In this document: positions 1 to 6,847 of the stretch, piece after piece
Layout: each line of letters opens with the position of its first letter
Position numbering within the stretch: position 1 is the stretch's first letter
NCBI GenBank assembly: GCA_038323475.1
Contig: JBBQHA010000048.1
Span: 1-20,564 of the forward strand
Reading direction: 5' to 3'
Length of the DNA stretch: 20,564 bases
DNA from: SZAS-103 sp038323475
GTDB lineage: Bacteria > Pseudomonadota > Gammaproteobacteria > Xanthomonadales > Xanthomonadaceae
Program-made: the position numbers and the translations under genes
Notes under the pieces: generated by a model
What the model was told of the DNA's origin: nothing
The model's input: only the letters and a program-made list of their open reading frames with translations
The model's database searches: none

Positions 1-573
1 GCGAAGGAGGTCGCGGTAGGGCGGCATGTCTCCCCACAGCGCGCGTTCCAATCGCTCCCGCGTCACCACGGATGGCGACGAACGCATGAGGACCTCGAGC
101 AGCTTGCGGCTGGCCGGATGCAACTGCAGCCTGCGACCACCGCGAACAACCTCGAGCGAATCGAGGTCGAGCCTCAGGTCTGCGACCGCGAGGACGCGGC
201 GGGCCTGGTCGCCGCTGCGCGCGACCAGCGCGATCAGGCGAACCTCGAGTTCCGGCAGCGCAAACGGCTTGGTGAGGTAGTCGTCGGTGCCGGCATCGAA
301 CGCGCTCAACTTGTCCGGCAATGCATCGCGTGCGGTCAACAGGATCACCGGAGTACGTCGATTGCCAAGGTCCTTCAAGCCGCGCAGCACCCCGATGCCG
401 TCCAGCCTGGGCAGCATCCAGTCGAGCACGATCGCGTCGTAGTCGTTGTGGGACGCCAGGTGGAGCCCAGTGATGCCGTCCGGCGCGGCATCCAGTACAT
501 GTCCGCGCTGCTCGAAATAGTCGAACAGGTTGGCGACGAGGCTGCGATTGTCTTCGACGACGAGCAATTTCAT
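1..573 (-). CDS. OmpR/PhoB-family response regulator, C-terminus cut by window edge
   Basis: A two-component response regulator that would be phosphorylated by a partner kinase and bind DNA through a winged helix. The minus strand from the ATG at 573 reads MKLLVVEDNR. The receiver domain covers about residues 1-115, with the acidic pair E7/D8, phosphoacceptor D51 (in VLDWMLP), T80 (LLTARDA) and K102 (TKPFALPE), so every expected active-site residue is present. The C-terminal effector domain begins near residue 125, and its late motif RERLERALWGDMPP is visible before the frame leaves the window at codon 191. About 30-40 residues should be missing. The gene diverges from the phosphodiesterase-like gene at 810. 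Its kinase is probably off the left edge. Family call is firm; the specific regulon is unknown. Confidence 0.93.
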   Translation of the reverse strand, partial: MKLLVVEDNRSLVANLFDYFEQRGHVLDAAPDGITGLHLASHNDYDAIVLDWMLPRLDGIGVLRGLKDLGNRRTPVILLTARDALPDKLSAFDAGTDDYLTKPFALPELEVRLIALVARSGDQARRVLAVADLRLDLDSLEVVRGGRRLQLHPASRKLLEVLMRSSPSVVTRERLERALWGDMPPYRDLLR

Positions 574-770
574 CGGCAGTGTCGTTGGCGGCGTCCGCGC
601 ACCGCACGCGATGCGGCCGCGAATGGGTACGTTTCCACGGATGGGGTCATCGAACGAAAGCCCCATCCGGGACAGTCGTGCTCGCCATGTGTGTGGAGCA
701 TCCCTGATGCGATGTCGGCACGGCGTTAATTCCAAGGTTCGGCTTCGATGCGCATCTTGATCGCGGGAGT

Positions 771-812
771 GTTAGCGCAACCCTAACGTCGCTCCGACGT
801 GGCTCCGACGTG
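771..812. promoter_or_regulatory. Possible regulator-binding repeats in the divergent intergenic region
   Basis: The 236 bases between the response regulator and the phosphodiesterase gene hold two short symmetric signals side by side. GTTAG (771-775) and CTAAC (783-787) form an inverted repeat with a 7-base spacer. GCTCCGACGTG is then repeated exactly in tandem at 791-801 and 802-812. OmpR-family regulators often bind paired repeats near their own divergent promoters, so an operator is plausible. The second repeat overlaps the upstream-most candidate start of the next gene. I found no convincing -35/-10 pair. Confidence 0.3.
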
Positions 813-1919
813 CCGCGCGCGAAGCTATGCGCAACGCGTCAACCGACGGTGGTTCCTGTGACCTTGCTGTCCGATCCGGCAAGTGGTCCGGAAACATTGC
901 ACCGATTCGGCGTGGCCATCCTGCTGGGATTCGTCGCCGTCGGCGCCAGTGCGGAGCCGGTTGCCGCTTCCGGCCAGGCGGATCCGTTGAGGCGTTTGCT
1001 TGCGCCGCCCGTCGTGGCCGCGCATCGGGGAGGCTATTTCGAATCGGGAAATCCTCTTGCGAAGATCCGGGCGACACTGGGCGCGGCCTCGGCGCGCGTG
1101 CTGGAGATCGATCTTCGCCTGACGCGCGATGGCATCGTCGTCGTGTCCCATGACGCGAGCACCGCGAAGTCGGGCGCGTGCGCCGGCGATGTCGGGAGCT
1201 TCGCCTACGCCGAGCTCGCCACCTGCGAGCGTGCGCACGGAGGTGAACCTGTCACCCGGTTCGCGGAAGTCCTCGACCTGGTGGACGGACGCGCCGTCGT
1301 CAATGCCGAGTTCAAGACAGAAGACGTGATCGGTCCGGCGATCCGGCTTGTCGAGGCGCGACGCGCCGAGTCATGGGTGTATTTCCAGGCGACCGGCGAT
1401 CTCGCGAAATACCGCATCGCCCGCCGGGTCGCCGCCGATATCGCGTTGTTGCTGAAGGTGACGTCCGACGACGGGATCCGCGAAGCGATCGCCTTGCACG
1501 ATCCGCACCTGCTCATCCTCGAAATGGACCAGGCATTCGTCACGCCGCGGCGCCTGCAGCAGATCCATGCCGCCAACATGCTGGTATCGGTCAACAGTTT
1601 TCCCTACCAGTTCACGCGGGAGCGGTTCGTGGCGAATTGCGACCGCTTGTTCAGCATGGGCGTCGATATCGCCGTCACCGACAACCCCTCCAGTTGCGCC
1701 GCCCAACGCGAGGCATGGGGAAAAGTCCAGCCCGGCCGCTGGTCTGACGCATTCGATCGGCGGCGTCTGCGCGCGGACTTCGGCGGAAGCAAGCCGGCGT
1801 TCGAGTTGTTCCTTGCCGGCATCGCGATGCTGGCGGGCGCGCTAGGCGTCCTGGCACTTCGCACGCTGGCCAGACTGCGGCGCCTGCGCGGTTCGCGGGC
1901 AGCCAAGCCTGGCTATTAG
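810..1919 (+). CDS. Exported, C-terminally anchored glycerophosphodiester phosphodiesterase-like protein
   Basis: A GDPD-superfamily hydrolase, expected to cleave glycerophosphodiesters to glycerol-3-phosphate and an alcohol. Numbered from the GTG at 810, the TIM-barrel domain spans about residues 68-300. It carries the family residues: H72-R73 (AHRGGY), E99 and D101 (LEIDLRLTRDG), H114-D115 (VSHDAS), a NAEFK strand and a late VTDNP motif. A hydrophobic export signal (RFGVAILLGFVAVGASA) precedes it. A hydrophobic segment (LFLAGIAMLAGALGVLALR) followed by a basic tail ends the protein, suggesting a membrane anchor. The start is uncertain: GTG 810 gives a long N-region, while GTG 858 or TTG 897 would place the signal peptide at the N-terminus. 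None has a strong ribosome-binding site. Physiological substrate unknown. Confidence 0.82.
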   Translation: MPRAKLCATRQPTVVPVTLLSDPASGPETLHRFGVAILLGFVAVGASAEPVAASGQADPLRRLLAPPVVAAHRGGYFESGNPLAKIRATLGAASARVLEIDLRLTRDGIVVVSHDASTAKSGACAGDVGSFAYAELATCERAHGGEPVTRFAEVLDLVDGRAVVNAEFKTEDVIGPAIRLVEARRAESWVYFQATGDLAKYRIARRVAADIALLLKVTSDDGIREAIALHDPHLLILEMDQAFVTPRRLQQIHAANMLVSVNSFPYQFTRERFVANCDRLFSMGVDIAVTDNPSSCAAQREAWGKVQPGRWSDAFDRRRLRADFGGSKPAFELFLAGIAMLAGALGVLALRTLARLRRLRGSRAAKPGY

Positions 1920-2142
1920 GCGAACCGGCTGCGCTGGCGGCCCCTGCGTCACCGCTGCGACGACGGCCCCGGGGGGGGTGCCGCGATTCATTTGACCGCA
2001 GCCCTTCGGGAGAAAACGAGGGCCGGCTTGGATCGCACTGGTGGAACCGGCCGGAAATGCCTGCGAGCATGACCAAAGACTCCCGCCATACCGCCGCGCA
2101 TGGCGTAGGATCGTCGCGTCGCCATTCGCAGCCGGCCATGCC
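1920..2142. other. Intergenic region between phosphodiesterase and sensor kinase genes
   Basis: These 223 bases hold no supported gene. A G-run lies near 1970-1980, and a weak GCCCT (2001-2005) / AGGGC (2019-2023) stem has a long loop and no T-tract, so it is not a convincing terminator. The open frame extends upstream to a GTG at 2041, but nothing in that part resembles the kinase family. I therefore treat it as leader and place the start at ATG 2143. Confidence 0.45.
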
Positions 2143-4146
2143 ATGAATGCAGTTGCGTCCGAATCGCCAGCCGACCAACGGCTTGCCCGCCTCGAGGCTG
2201 TTCAGTCCGCGGTCCTGGAGATCAGCCACCTTTCCGGGCGGCGCGGCGACCTGCCGGCCTTCTTCAAGGCCGTGCACGATGCGATCCGCCGGATCATGTG
2301 CGCGAGCAGTTTCTACATCGCCTTGCTGGACGAGTCCAAAAAGGGCGTGCGCTTCGTGTATCGGACCGACGAGAAGGAAGCGAGTCCGGATCCCGACAAG
2401 GTCTATGCGCTGCATACCGAGAATGATTCGCCGACCGCGTGGGTGATCCGGCGTGGCGAACCGCTGTGCATTACCGTCGACGACATCCTGGCGCGCAAGG
2501 CGCAGGGACATCGCTGGGGCGTCGGCACGCCGGCCGAACACTGGATCGGCATGCCGCTGCTAGGCAACGATGGTTCCGCGTTCGGGGCGATCGTCGTGCA
2601 GGGCTATACGCGCGGTTTCCGCTACACCGACGAGGACATCGCGCTGTTCGAACTGATGTCCAAGCACGTCGCCGACGCGGTCGAGCAGGTGCAGTTCGCC
2701 GCGCGGCTGGAACAGGCGATCGCCGAACGCACCCGCATCCTCGAACACGAGGTCGCCGAGCGCCGCCACGCCGAACAATTGCAGCGCGCGCTGTACGAGA
2801 TTTCCTCGCTGTCGGTGCGCGACATCGACCTCGATACGTTCTACGCGGAAGTGCACCGCATCCTCGGCGAACTGCTGTACGCGCGGAACTTCGCGATCAT
2901 GCTGTACTACAACGACCAGCACGACCTGGTCGGCTTCCCGTATTTCGTCGACGAGAAGGATTCGGACCTGCCGGCGAACTACCGTCGTCCGGCGGGACAC
3001 GGCCTGACCGGCTTCGTGCTGCGCACGCGGATGCCGCAGCGGATCGATCAGGAGCGCTTCCAGGCGTTGTTCGATTCCGGCGTCCTCCACCACGTGCTCG
3101 GCAGCGTGGACTTCACCGCGTGGATGGGCGCCCCGATGATCCACCAGGGCAAGGTGCTCGGCGTGATCATGCTGCAGAGTTACGACCCGGTGATCGCCTA
3201 CGACGACCGCGACCTCTCGCTGCTGACCTTCGTCGCCGACCACATCGCGGCGGCGCTGTCGCGCAAGCAGGCCGACGACCAGTTGCGCGCGGCGCATTCC
3301 TTCCTCGCGCAGGGCAACCAGGCGCTGCTGGAAAAGAACCGCCAGCTCGAGATGACCCTCAACCACCTCGGCATCGCGCAGGGCGAACTCGTGCGGCAGG
3401 AGAAGCTCGCGTCGCTCGGCGCGCTGGTCGCCAGCATCGCGCACGAGGTCAACACGCCGCTCGGCATCTGCCTGACCGCGACGAGCCTGATCGCCGAGGA
3501 GATGAAGCAGCTGCGCCAGACGTACCCCGAAGACCAGCCGATGGATGCGAACCTGCAGGCGTTCTTCAAGGCGGCCGACGAATTGCTGCGGGTGCTGACC
3601 GCGAACGCGCAGCGCGCGAGCGGCCTGATCCGCAGCTTCAAGCAGGTCGCGGTGGACCAGACGTCGCAGGACGTGCGCGACATTGCGCTGGGCGAGTACA
3701 TCGAGGACATCCTCAAGTCGCTGCGCCCGAAGTTCAAGCGCACCGGCCACGTGATCGACGTGGCCTGCGACCCGGACGTGCGCCTGCGCAGCATTCCCGG
3801 CGCGCTGTCGCAGGTCATCACCAACCTGGTCATCAATTCGATCACCCACGCCTTCGAGCACACCGACCAGGGCCATATCCGGATCGAGGCGAAAACCAAC
3901 GACGCGATGGTGACGATCAAGTACCAGGACGACGGCAGCGGCATGGCGCCCGCATCGCTACGGCGCCTGTTCGAGCCGTTCTACACGACCAAGCGCGGCC
4001 AGGGCGGCAGCGGCCTCGGCGCGAACATCGTCTACAACCTGGTGACCACCAAGCTTGGCGGCACCATCAACGTCGACAGCCCGAAAGGGAAGGGCCTGCG
4101 CTACATCATCCGGCTGCCGGTGGAACTCGCGCAGCTCCCCGAATGA
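2143..4146 (+). CDS. Soluble GAF-GAF sensor histidine kinase
   Basis: A 667-residue histidine kinase with no membrane segment, so it should sense a cytoplasmic ligand or redox/energy state. GAF 1 covers about residues 37-180 and GAF 2 about 228-375. The two resemble each other (EISHLS/EISSLS, WIGMPLL/WMGAPMI), suggesting internal duplication. A helical linker (ARLEQAIAERTRILEHEVAE) joins them, and a second one leads to the H-box. The H-box is IAHEVNTPLG with phosphoacceptor H434. The ATPase domain has the N-box (QVITNLVINSITHAF, about 557-571), the G1 box DDGSGM (596-601), an F-box FEPFYTT and the G2 box GGSGLGANI (621-629). All catalytic motifs are intact. No response regulator is adjacent on this strand, so it looks like an orphan kinase. 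ATG 2143 is chosen over GTG 2041 because family similarity starts there. Confidence 0.9.
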   Translation: MNAVASESPADQRLARLEAVQSAVLEISHLSGRRGDLPAFFKAVHDAIRRIMCASSFYIALLDESKKGVRFVYRTDEKEASPDPDKVYALHTENDSPTAWVIRRGEPLCITVDDILARKAQGHRWGVGTPAEHWIGMPLLGNDGSAFGAIVVQGYTRGFRYTDEDIALFELMSKHVADAVEQVQFAARLEQAIAERTRILEHEVAERRHAEQLQRALYEISSLSVRDIDLDTFYAEVHRILGELLYARNFAIMLYYNDQHDLVGFPYFVDEKDSDLPANYRRPAGHGLTGFVLRTRMPQRIDQERFQALFDSGVLHHVLGSVDFTAWMGAPMIHQGKVLGVIMLQSYDPVIAYDDRDLSLLTFVADHIAAALSRKQADDQLRAAHSFLAQGNQALLEKNRQLEMTLNHLGIAQGELVRQEKLASLGALVASIAHEVNTPLGICLTATSLIAEEMKQLRQTYPEDQPMDANLQAFFKAADELLRVLTANAQRASGLIRSFKQVAVDQTSQDVRDIALGEYIEDILKSLRPKFKRTGHVIDVACDPDVRLRSIPGALSQVITNLVINSITHAFEHTDQGHIRIEAKTNDAMVTIKYQDDGSGMAPASLRRLFEPFYTTKRGQGGSGLGANIVYNLVTTKLGGTINVDSPKGKGLRYIIRLPVELAQLPE

Positions 4147-4170
4147 CGCCACGCATGGCGTGAGGCGTCA
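4144..4170 (+). terminator. Hairpin at the kinase stop codon, possible terminator
   Basis: TGACGCC (4144-4150) pairs exactly with GGCGTCA (4164-4170). A nested alternative pairs ACGCCA (4146-4151) with TGGCGT (4156-4161) around a 4-base loop. The stop codon TGA is part of the stem. No T-tract follows, so a classical intrinsic terminator is not shown; RNA end protection is also possible. Confidence 0.3.
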
Positions 4171-4224
4171 CTTCGAAGGCGCTGCGGTCTTTTCGTATCT
4201 GACGCCCGGGCAGGATGGGTCGAG
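4171..4224 (-). pseudogene. Remnant 3' end of a second hydrolase gene
   Basis: Positions 4178-4206 match 4329-4357, the 3' end of the neighbouring hydrolase gene, at 26 of 29 bases and in the same orientation. Read on the minus strand, 4171-4212 gives a C-terminus PGVRYEKTAAPSK and a stop, against QGVSYETTAAPHQ in the intact gene. The similarity continues upstream as AALDP versus AALSP, with a small length difference, and is then lost; the frame soon meets a TGA. It looks like the surviving tail of a tandem paralogue, or of a gene replaced by the current one. It encodes nothing functional that I can see. Confidence 0.6.
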
Positions 4225-4318
4225 CGCAGCGATACCCATCAATCATCCGCGCAACGATACGATGGCAATCGCGGTCCCAATCCTTTCCGCGTCCTGCCAA
4301 TGGCTGGAGTCGGCACCT

Positions 4319-5428
4319 TCACTGGTGAGGCGCTGCAGTCGTTTCGTAGCTGACGCCTTGATAGTGCGCAATGGCCGGCGACAGCGCCGCCGCGGCGTCT
4401 GCATCGTCCTTCAGGTGGGCCAGCAGGAAGGCGGTCGCGATGTGCTTGATCTGGTCGGCGTGCGCATCCCATCCGAGGTCGTGGTCCCCGTGCTCGAAAA
4501 CGACCAGGGTCTTGTCAGCGCTGCCGAGGTGTTTGTAGATCGGATAGGCGCAGAACTCGGGCACGTTCGTATGGTCGTCCGAGCCGGCCATCACCAGGGT
4601 CGGCGCCTGCAGGCTGGCGACGCCTGCGTAGTCCGCACCCCACAGATCGCCGTCGGGCGACATCGCGATCACCGCGGCGACACGTGGATCGCCCATTCCC
4701 GGCCACAGGCCCGTCGGCGTCGGTTGCAGGCCCAGCATGGCTGCGATGTCCGCCTGGTGGGGCACGAACTGCGGGCAATTGCCGTCCTCGGCCCGGGCCG
4801 CCGGATCGGGATGGGCGCACCAGCCGAGATCCATCCGCGCTCCGCCTCCCATGAGGGCGCTCCATCCTCCCGACGAGTGCCCGGCCATCCCGATGTTGCG
4901 GGTGTCGATCAAGCCGGCCAGGCGGCCGCCGGGGGCGTTCAACACGTCGGCGTAGCGGATGATGCGCTGGACATCCAGCGGTCGCGTCGCGGCGCCGGCC
5001 CAGAACCCGCCGCCGCCTTCGCCGCGCGGAGCCCAGGTCAGGATCACGAAGCCGTGCGAGGCGATGGGCTTGAGCAAGCGCATGTAGGGTTCGCCCGACG
5101 AACCAAGCCCGGGAGAAAACACGACCAGCGGATACGGGCCACGGGCGGCGTCGGGCTTCGCGCCCGCGAGTGGAAACAGGGCGGTGATGTGGATCGTGGC
5201 CTCGCCGTCGCCGACGACGAACTCCTGCTGCCCGACCGCGAATGCGCCGGGCGCGGCATATTTCAGCGTCCCGGGACTGGTTGGGATGGAGGCCATGCGC
5301 GTGGTTTCCAGGATTGCGGGGGCAGGCTGGGCGACTGCGAGCGCGGCCTGCGTCCGGGCGCTTGCACCGATGCAGCATGCGGACGAAGCGACTGCCAGCA
5401 GGACGATGGCGATGGTGTTCCGGAACAT
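4319..5428 (-). CDS. Secreted alpha/beta-hydrolase (lipase / PAF-acetylhydrolase-like)
   Basis: A 369-residue exported serine hydrolase, probably an esterase or lipase acting in the periplasm or outside. The signal peptide is MFRNTIAIVLLAV...GASA, with cleavage likely near residue 24. The fold shows the expected order: strand YPLVVFSPGLGSSGEPY (oxyanion region, about 99-115), nucleophile elbow GHSSGG with S185, an acidic residue in AGSDDHTN (D284 or D285) and histidine in FEHGDHDLGW (H313 or H316). The length fits the PAF-acetylhydrolase/polyesterase-like group. The ATG at 5428 has a good GGAGG ribosome-binding site; the open frame continues upstream, but without family similarity. It diverges from the LacI-type regulator across 277 bases, and nothing shows it belongs to that regulon. 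Substrate unknown. Confidence 0.87.
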   Translation of the reverse strand: MFRNTIAIVLLAVASSACCIGASARTQAALAVAQPAPAILETTRMASIPTSPGTLKYAAPGAFAVGQQEFVVGDGEATIHITALFPLAGAKPDAARGPYPLVVFSPGLGSSGEPYMRLLKPIASHGFVILTWAPRGEGGGGFWAGAATRPLDVQRIIRYADVLNAPGGRLAGLIDTRNIGMAGHSSGGWSALMGGGARMDLGWCAHPDPAARAEDGNCPQFVPHQADIAAMLGLQPTPTGLWPGMGDPRVAAVIAMSPDGDLWGADYAGVASLQAPTLVMAGSDDHTNVPEFCAYPIYKHLGSADKTLVVFEHGDHDLGWDAHADQIKHIATAFLLAHLKDDADAAAALSPAIAHYQGVSYETTAAPHQ

Positions 5429-5641
5429 GCTTCCTCCGTTAGCCTGCGCGTCGTCGAAGCCGACAGTAACAGCCGGCCGCCGACCCGAGTTCGACGACTG
5501 CCCGGCTTCCCATGCATCCGCGCAAGCCGCCGCGTGGTGGGTCGGTGCTGGCGCTGACCGGGATCGGAATTGCCGCGCTGCAACATTTTTGATCGGCTGC
5601 AAGGCGCGTCCTGTATGGGTTTCAGCGGATTTAACGGCAAC

Positions 5642-5670
5642 TTTACACCCTCTATGAAAACGTTTACAGT
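5642..5670 (+). promoter_or_regulatory. Candidate promoter of the LacI-family gene
   Basis: TTTACA (5642-5647) and TACAGT (5665-5670) are separated by 17 bases, a reasonable sigma-70 -35/-10 pair. The LacI-type palindrome at 5655-5668 covers the spacer and most of the -10 element, which fits repression by steric blocking. The rest of the 277-base gap upstream to 5429 shows no gene. Confidence 0.5.
5655..5668. promoter_or_regulatory. LacI-family operator before the repressor gene
   Basis: The sequence TGAAAACGTTTACA is a near-perfect palindrome with the central CG pair typical of LacI/CcpA-type operators. It differs at two positions from the site at 6764-6777. It lies 38 bases before the regulator's start and overlaps its probable promoter, suggesting autoregulation. 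Confidence 0.75.
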
Positions 5671-5705
5671 CGGCCGCAACCGGGCAGGTAGGGGCGATCG
5701 GCACT

Positions 5706-6737
5706 GTGGCAGGGGTCACCATCAAGGATGTCGCACGGGTGGCGGAGGTTTCCGTCGCAACGGTGTCGCGCGCCCTGAACGGGCACAGCAATGTCGTCGA
5801 GGAAGTGCGGCTCCGGGTGGAAGCCGTGGCCCGCGACCTGCGCTACACGCCCAATGCCGCCGCCCGCAGCCTGAGCAGCCGCCGCACCCATACGCTCGGC
5901 GTGGTCCTGCCCGACCTGTATGGCGAGTTCTTTTCCGAACTGGTCCGCGGCGTCGACCAGGCCGCGCGCGCGCATGGCCTGCACCTGCTGGTATCCAGCT
6001 ATCACGGCCATCCCGAAGAACAGGGCGCGGCGCTGCGCACGATGCGTGGCCGCGTCGATGGCCTGCTGGTGATGTCGCCTTACCTGACCACCCCGGCGGT
6101 CCTGATCGACGATCTCGACGCGTTGCCGGTGGTGCTGGTCAACACCCAACTCGTTGGCGACGGGATCGCCGCGATCGGCGTCGACAACCATGGCGGGGCG
6201 GTCGCAATGGTCGACCACCTGGTCGATGCCGGGCATCGCCGGATCGCCTTCATCGCCGGTCCCGACGACAACTTCGATGCGCACGAGCGCCTGCGTGGCT
6301 ATCGCGATGCGCTGGCGCGCCGGTTGCCGGGCGTCGAGGAGTGGATCCTGCCCGGCGATTTCGACGAGGCGTCCGGTCATCGCGCGGGGATGGACCTGCT
6401 GGCGGGATCTTCGCGCCCCGATGCGGTGTTCGCCGCGAACGACATGATGGCGCTCGGCTGCATGTTCGCGTTCGCGCAGGGCGGGGTGGTCGTTCCGGAC
6501 GACATCGCCCTGGCCGGTTTCGACGACATTCCGTTGGCGCGGTACGTGCATCCGGGCCTGACCACGATGCGCGTGAACATCCCCGACCTGGGAGCCCGCG
6601 CCGTGCACATGCTGCTGGCGCGGCTAGGCAATACGACGAAGATCGCCACCGAGAACGTGGTGTTGGCGGCGGACCTGATCGTGCGCGGATCCAGCGCGGC
6701 GAAGGCGCCGCAGCATCGTGAAAACGACAGTTCGTGA
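5706..6737 (+). CDS. LacI-family transcriptional regulator
   Basis: A 343-residue repressor, probable regulator of the glycan genes downstream. The N-terminal helix-turn-helix and hinge read VTIKDVARVAEVSVATVSRAL (about residues 4-24), followed by NAAARSLSSRRTHTLG leading into the periplasmic-binding-protein-like effector domain. That domain shows the usual family landmarks: VDGLLVMSP, DNHGGAVAMVDHLVDAGHRRIAFI, DAVFAANDMMALG and IALAGFDDIPLARYVHPGLTT. The start is GTG 5706, with an AGGGG ribosome-binding site about ten bases upstream. A matching palindromic operator lies before its own gene and another before the receptor gene 111 bases downstream. The inducer is presumably a sugar released from the imported glycan, but its identity cannot be read from the sequence. 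Confidence 0.95.
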   Translation: MAGVTIKDVARVAEVSVATVSRALNGHSNVVEEVRLRVEAVARDLRYTPNAAARSLSSRRTHTLGVVLPDLYGEFFSELVRGVDQAARAHGLHLLVSSYHGHPEEQGAALRTMRGRVDGLLVMSPYLTTPAVLIDDLDALPVVLVNTQLVGDGIAAIGVDNHGGAVAMVDHLVDAGHRRIAFIAGPDDNFDAHERLRGYRDALARRLPGVEEWILPGDFDEASGHRAGMDLLAGSSRPDAVFAANDMMALGCMFAFAQGGVVVPDDIALAGFDDIPLARYVHPGLTTMRVNIPDLGARAVHMLLARLGNTTKIATENVVLAADLIVRGSSAAKAPQHRENDSS

Positions 6738-6763
6738 GGGGCGGGAGTTTTTTTGCCCGTGGA

Positions 6764-6777
6764 TGTAAACGCTTACA
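6764..6777. promoter_or_regulatory. LacI-family operator before the TonB-dependent receptor gene
   Basis: TGTAAACGCTTACA is a 14-base palindrome apart from its central pair, matching 12 of 14 positions of the site before the repressor gene. It sits 71 bases upstream of the receptor's ATG, in a 110-base gap. As at the first site, its right half (TACAAG at 6774-6779) could serve as part of the -10 element, but no clear -35 is seen. The placement implies that the receptor and the genes behind it are controlled by the adjacent regulator. Confidence 0.8.
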
Positions 6778-6847
6778 AGGGACGTCGGACGCATTGCCCC
6801 GACTCGTATTTCAAGCAGTTCGAATGCTCATGGAGAGAGGAACCCAT

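Noticed and set aside
26..729. Open frames on the plus strand across the left edge
   Set aside because: They lie opposite the response regulator, whose minus-strand translation carries all receiver-domain motifs; the plus-strand products resemble no family and are GC-rich shadows.
2439..4163. Long overlapping open frames in the kinase region on both strands
   Set aside because: The products are arginine- and proline-rich and without motifs, while the main frame encodes intact GAF and kinase domains.
4055..5557. 500-residue plus-strand open frame opposite the hydrolase gene
   Set aside because: The minus-strand frame has a signal peptide, ribosome-binding site and a GHSSGG nucleophile elbow; the plus-strand product shows no recognisable domain.
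6740..6760. Intrinsic terminator for the LacI-family gene at the T-run near 6748-6754
   Set aside because: The GGGC/GCCC arms flank the T-run rather than precede it, so it lacks the stem-then-T-tract order.
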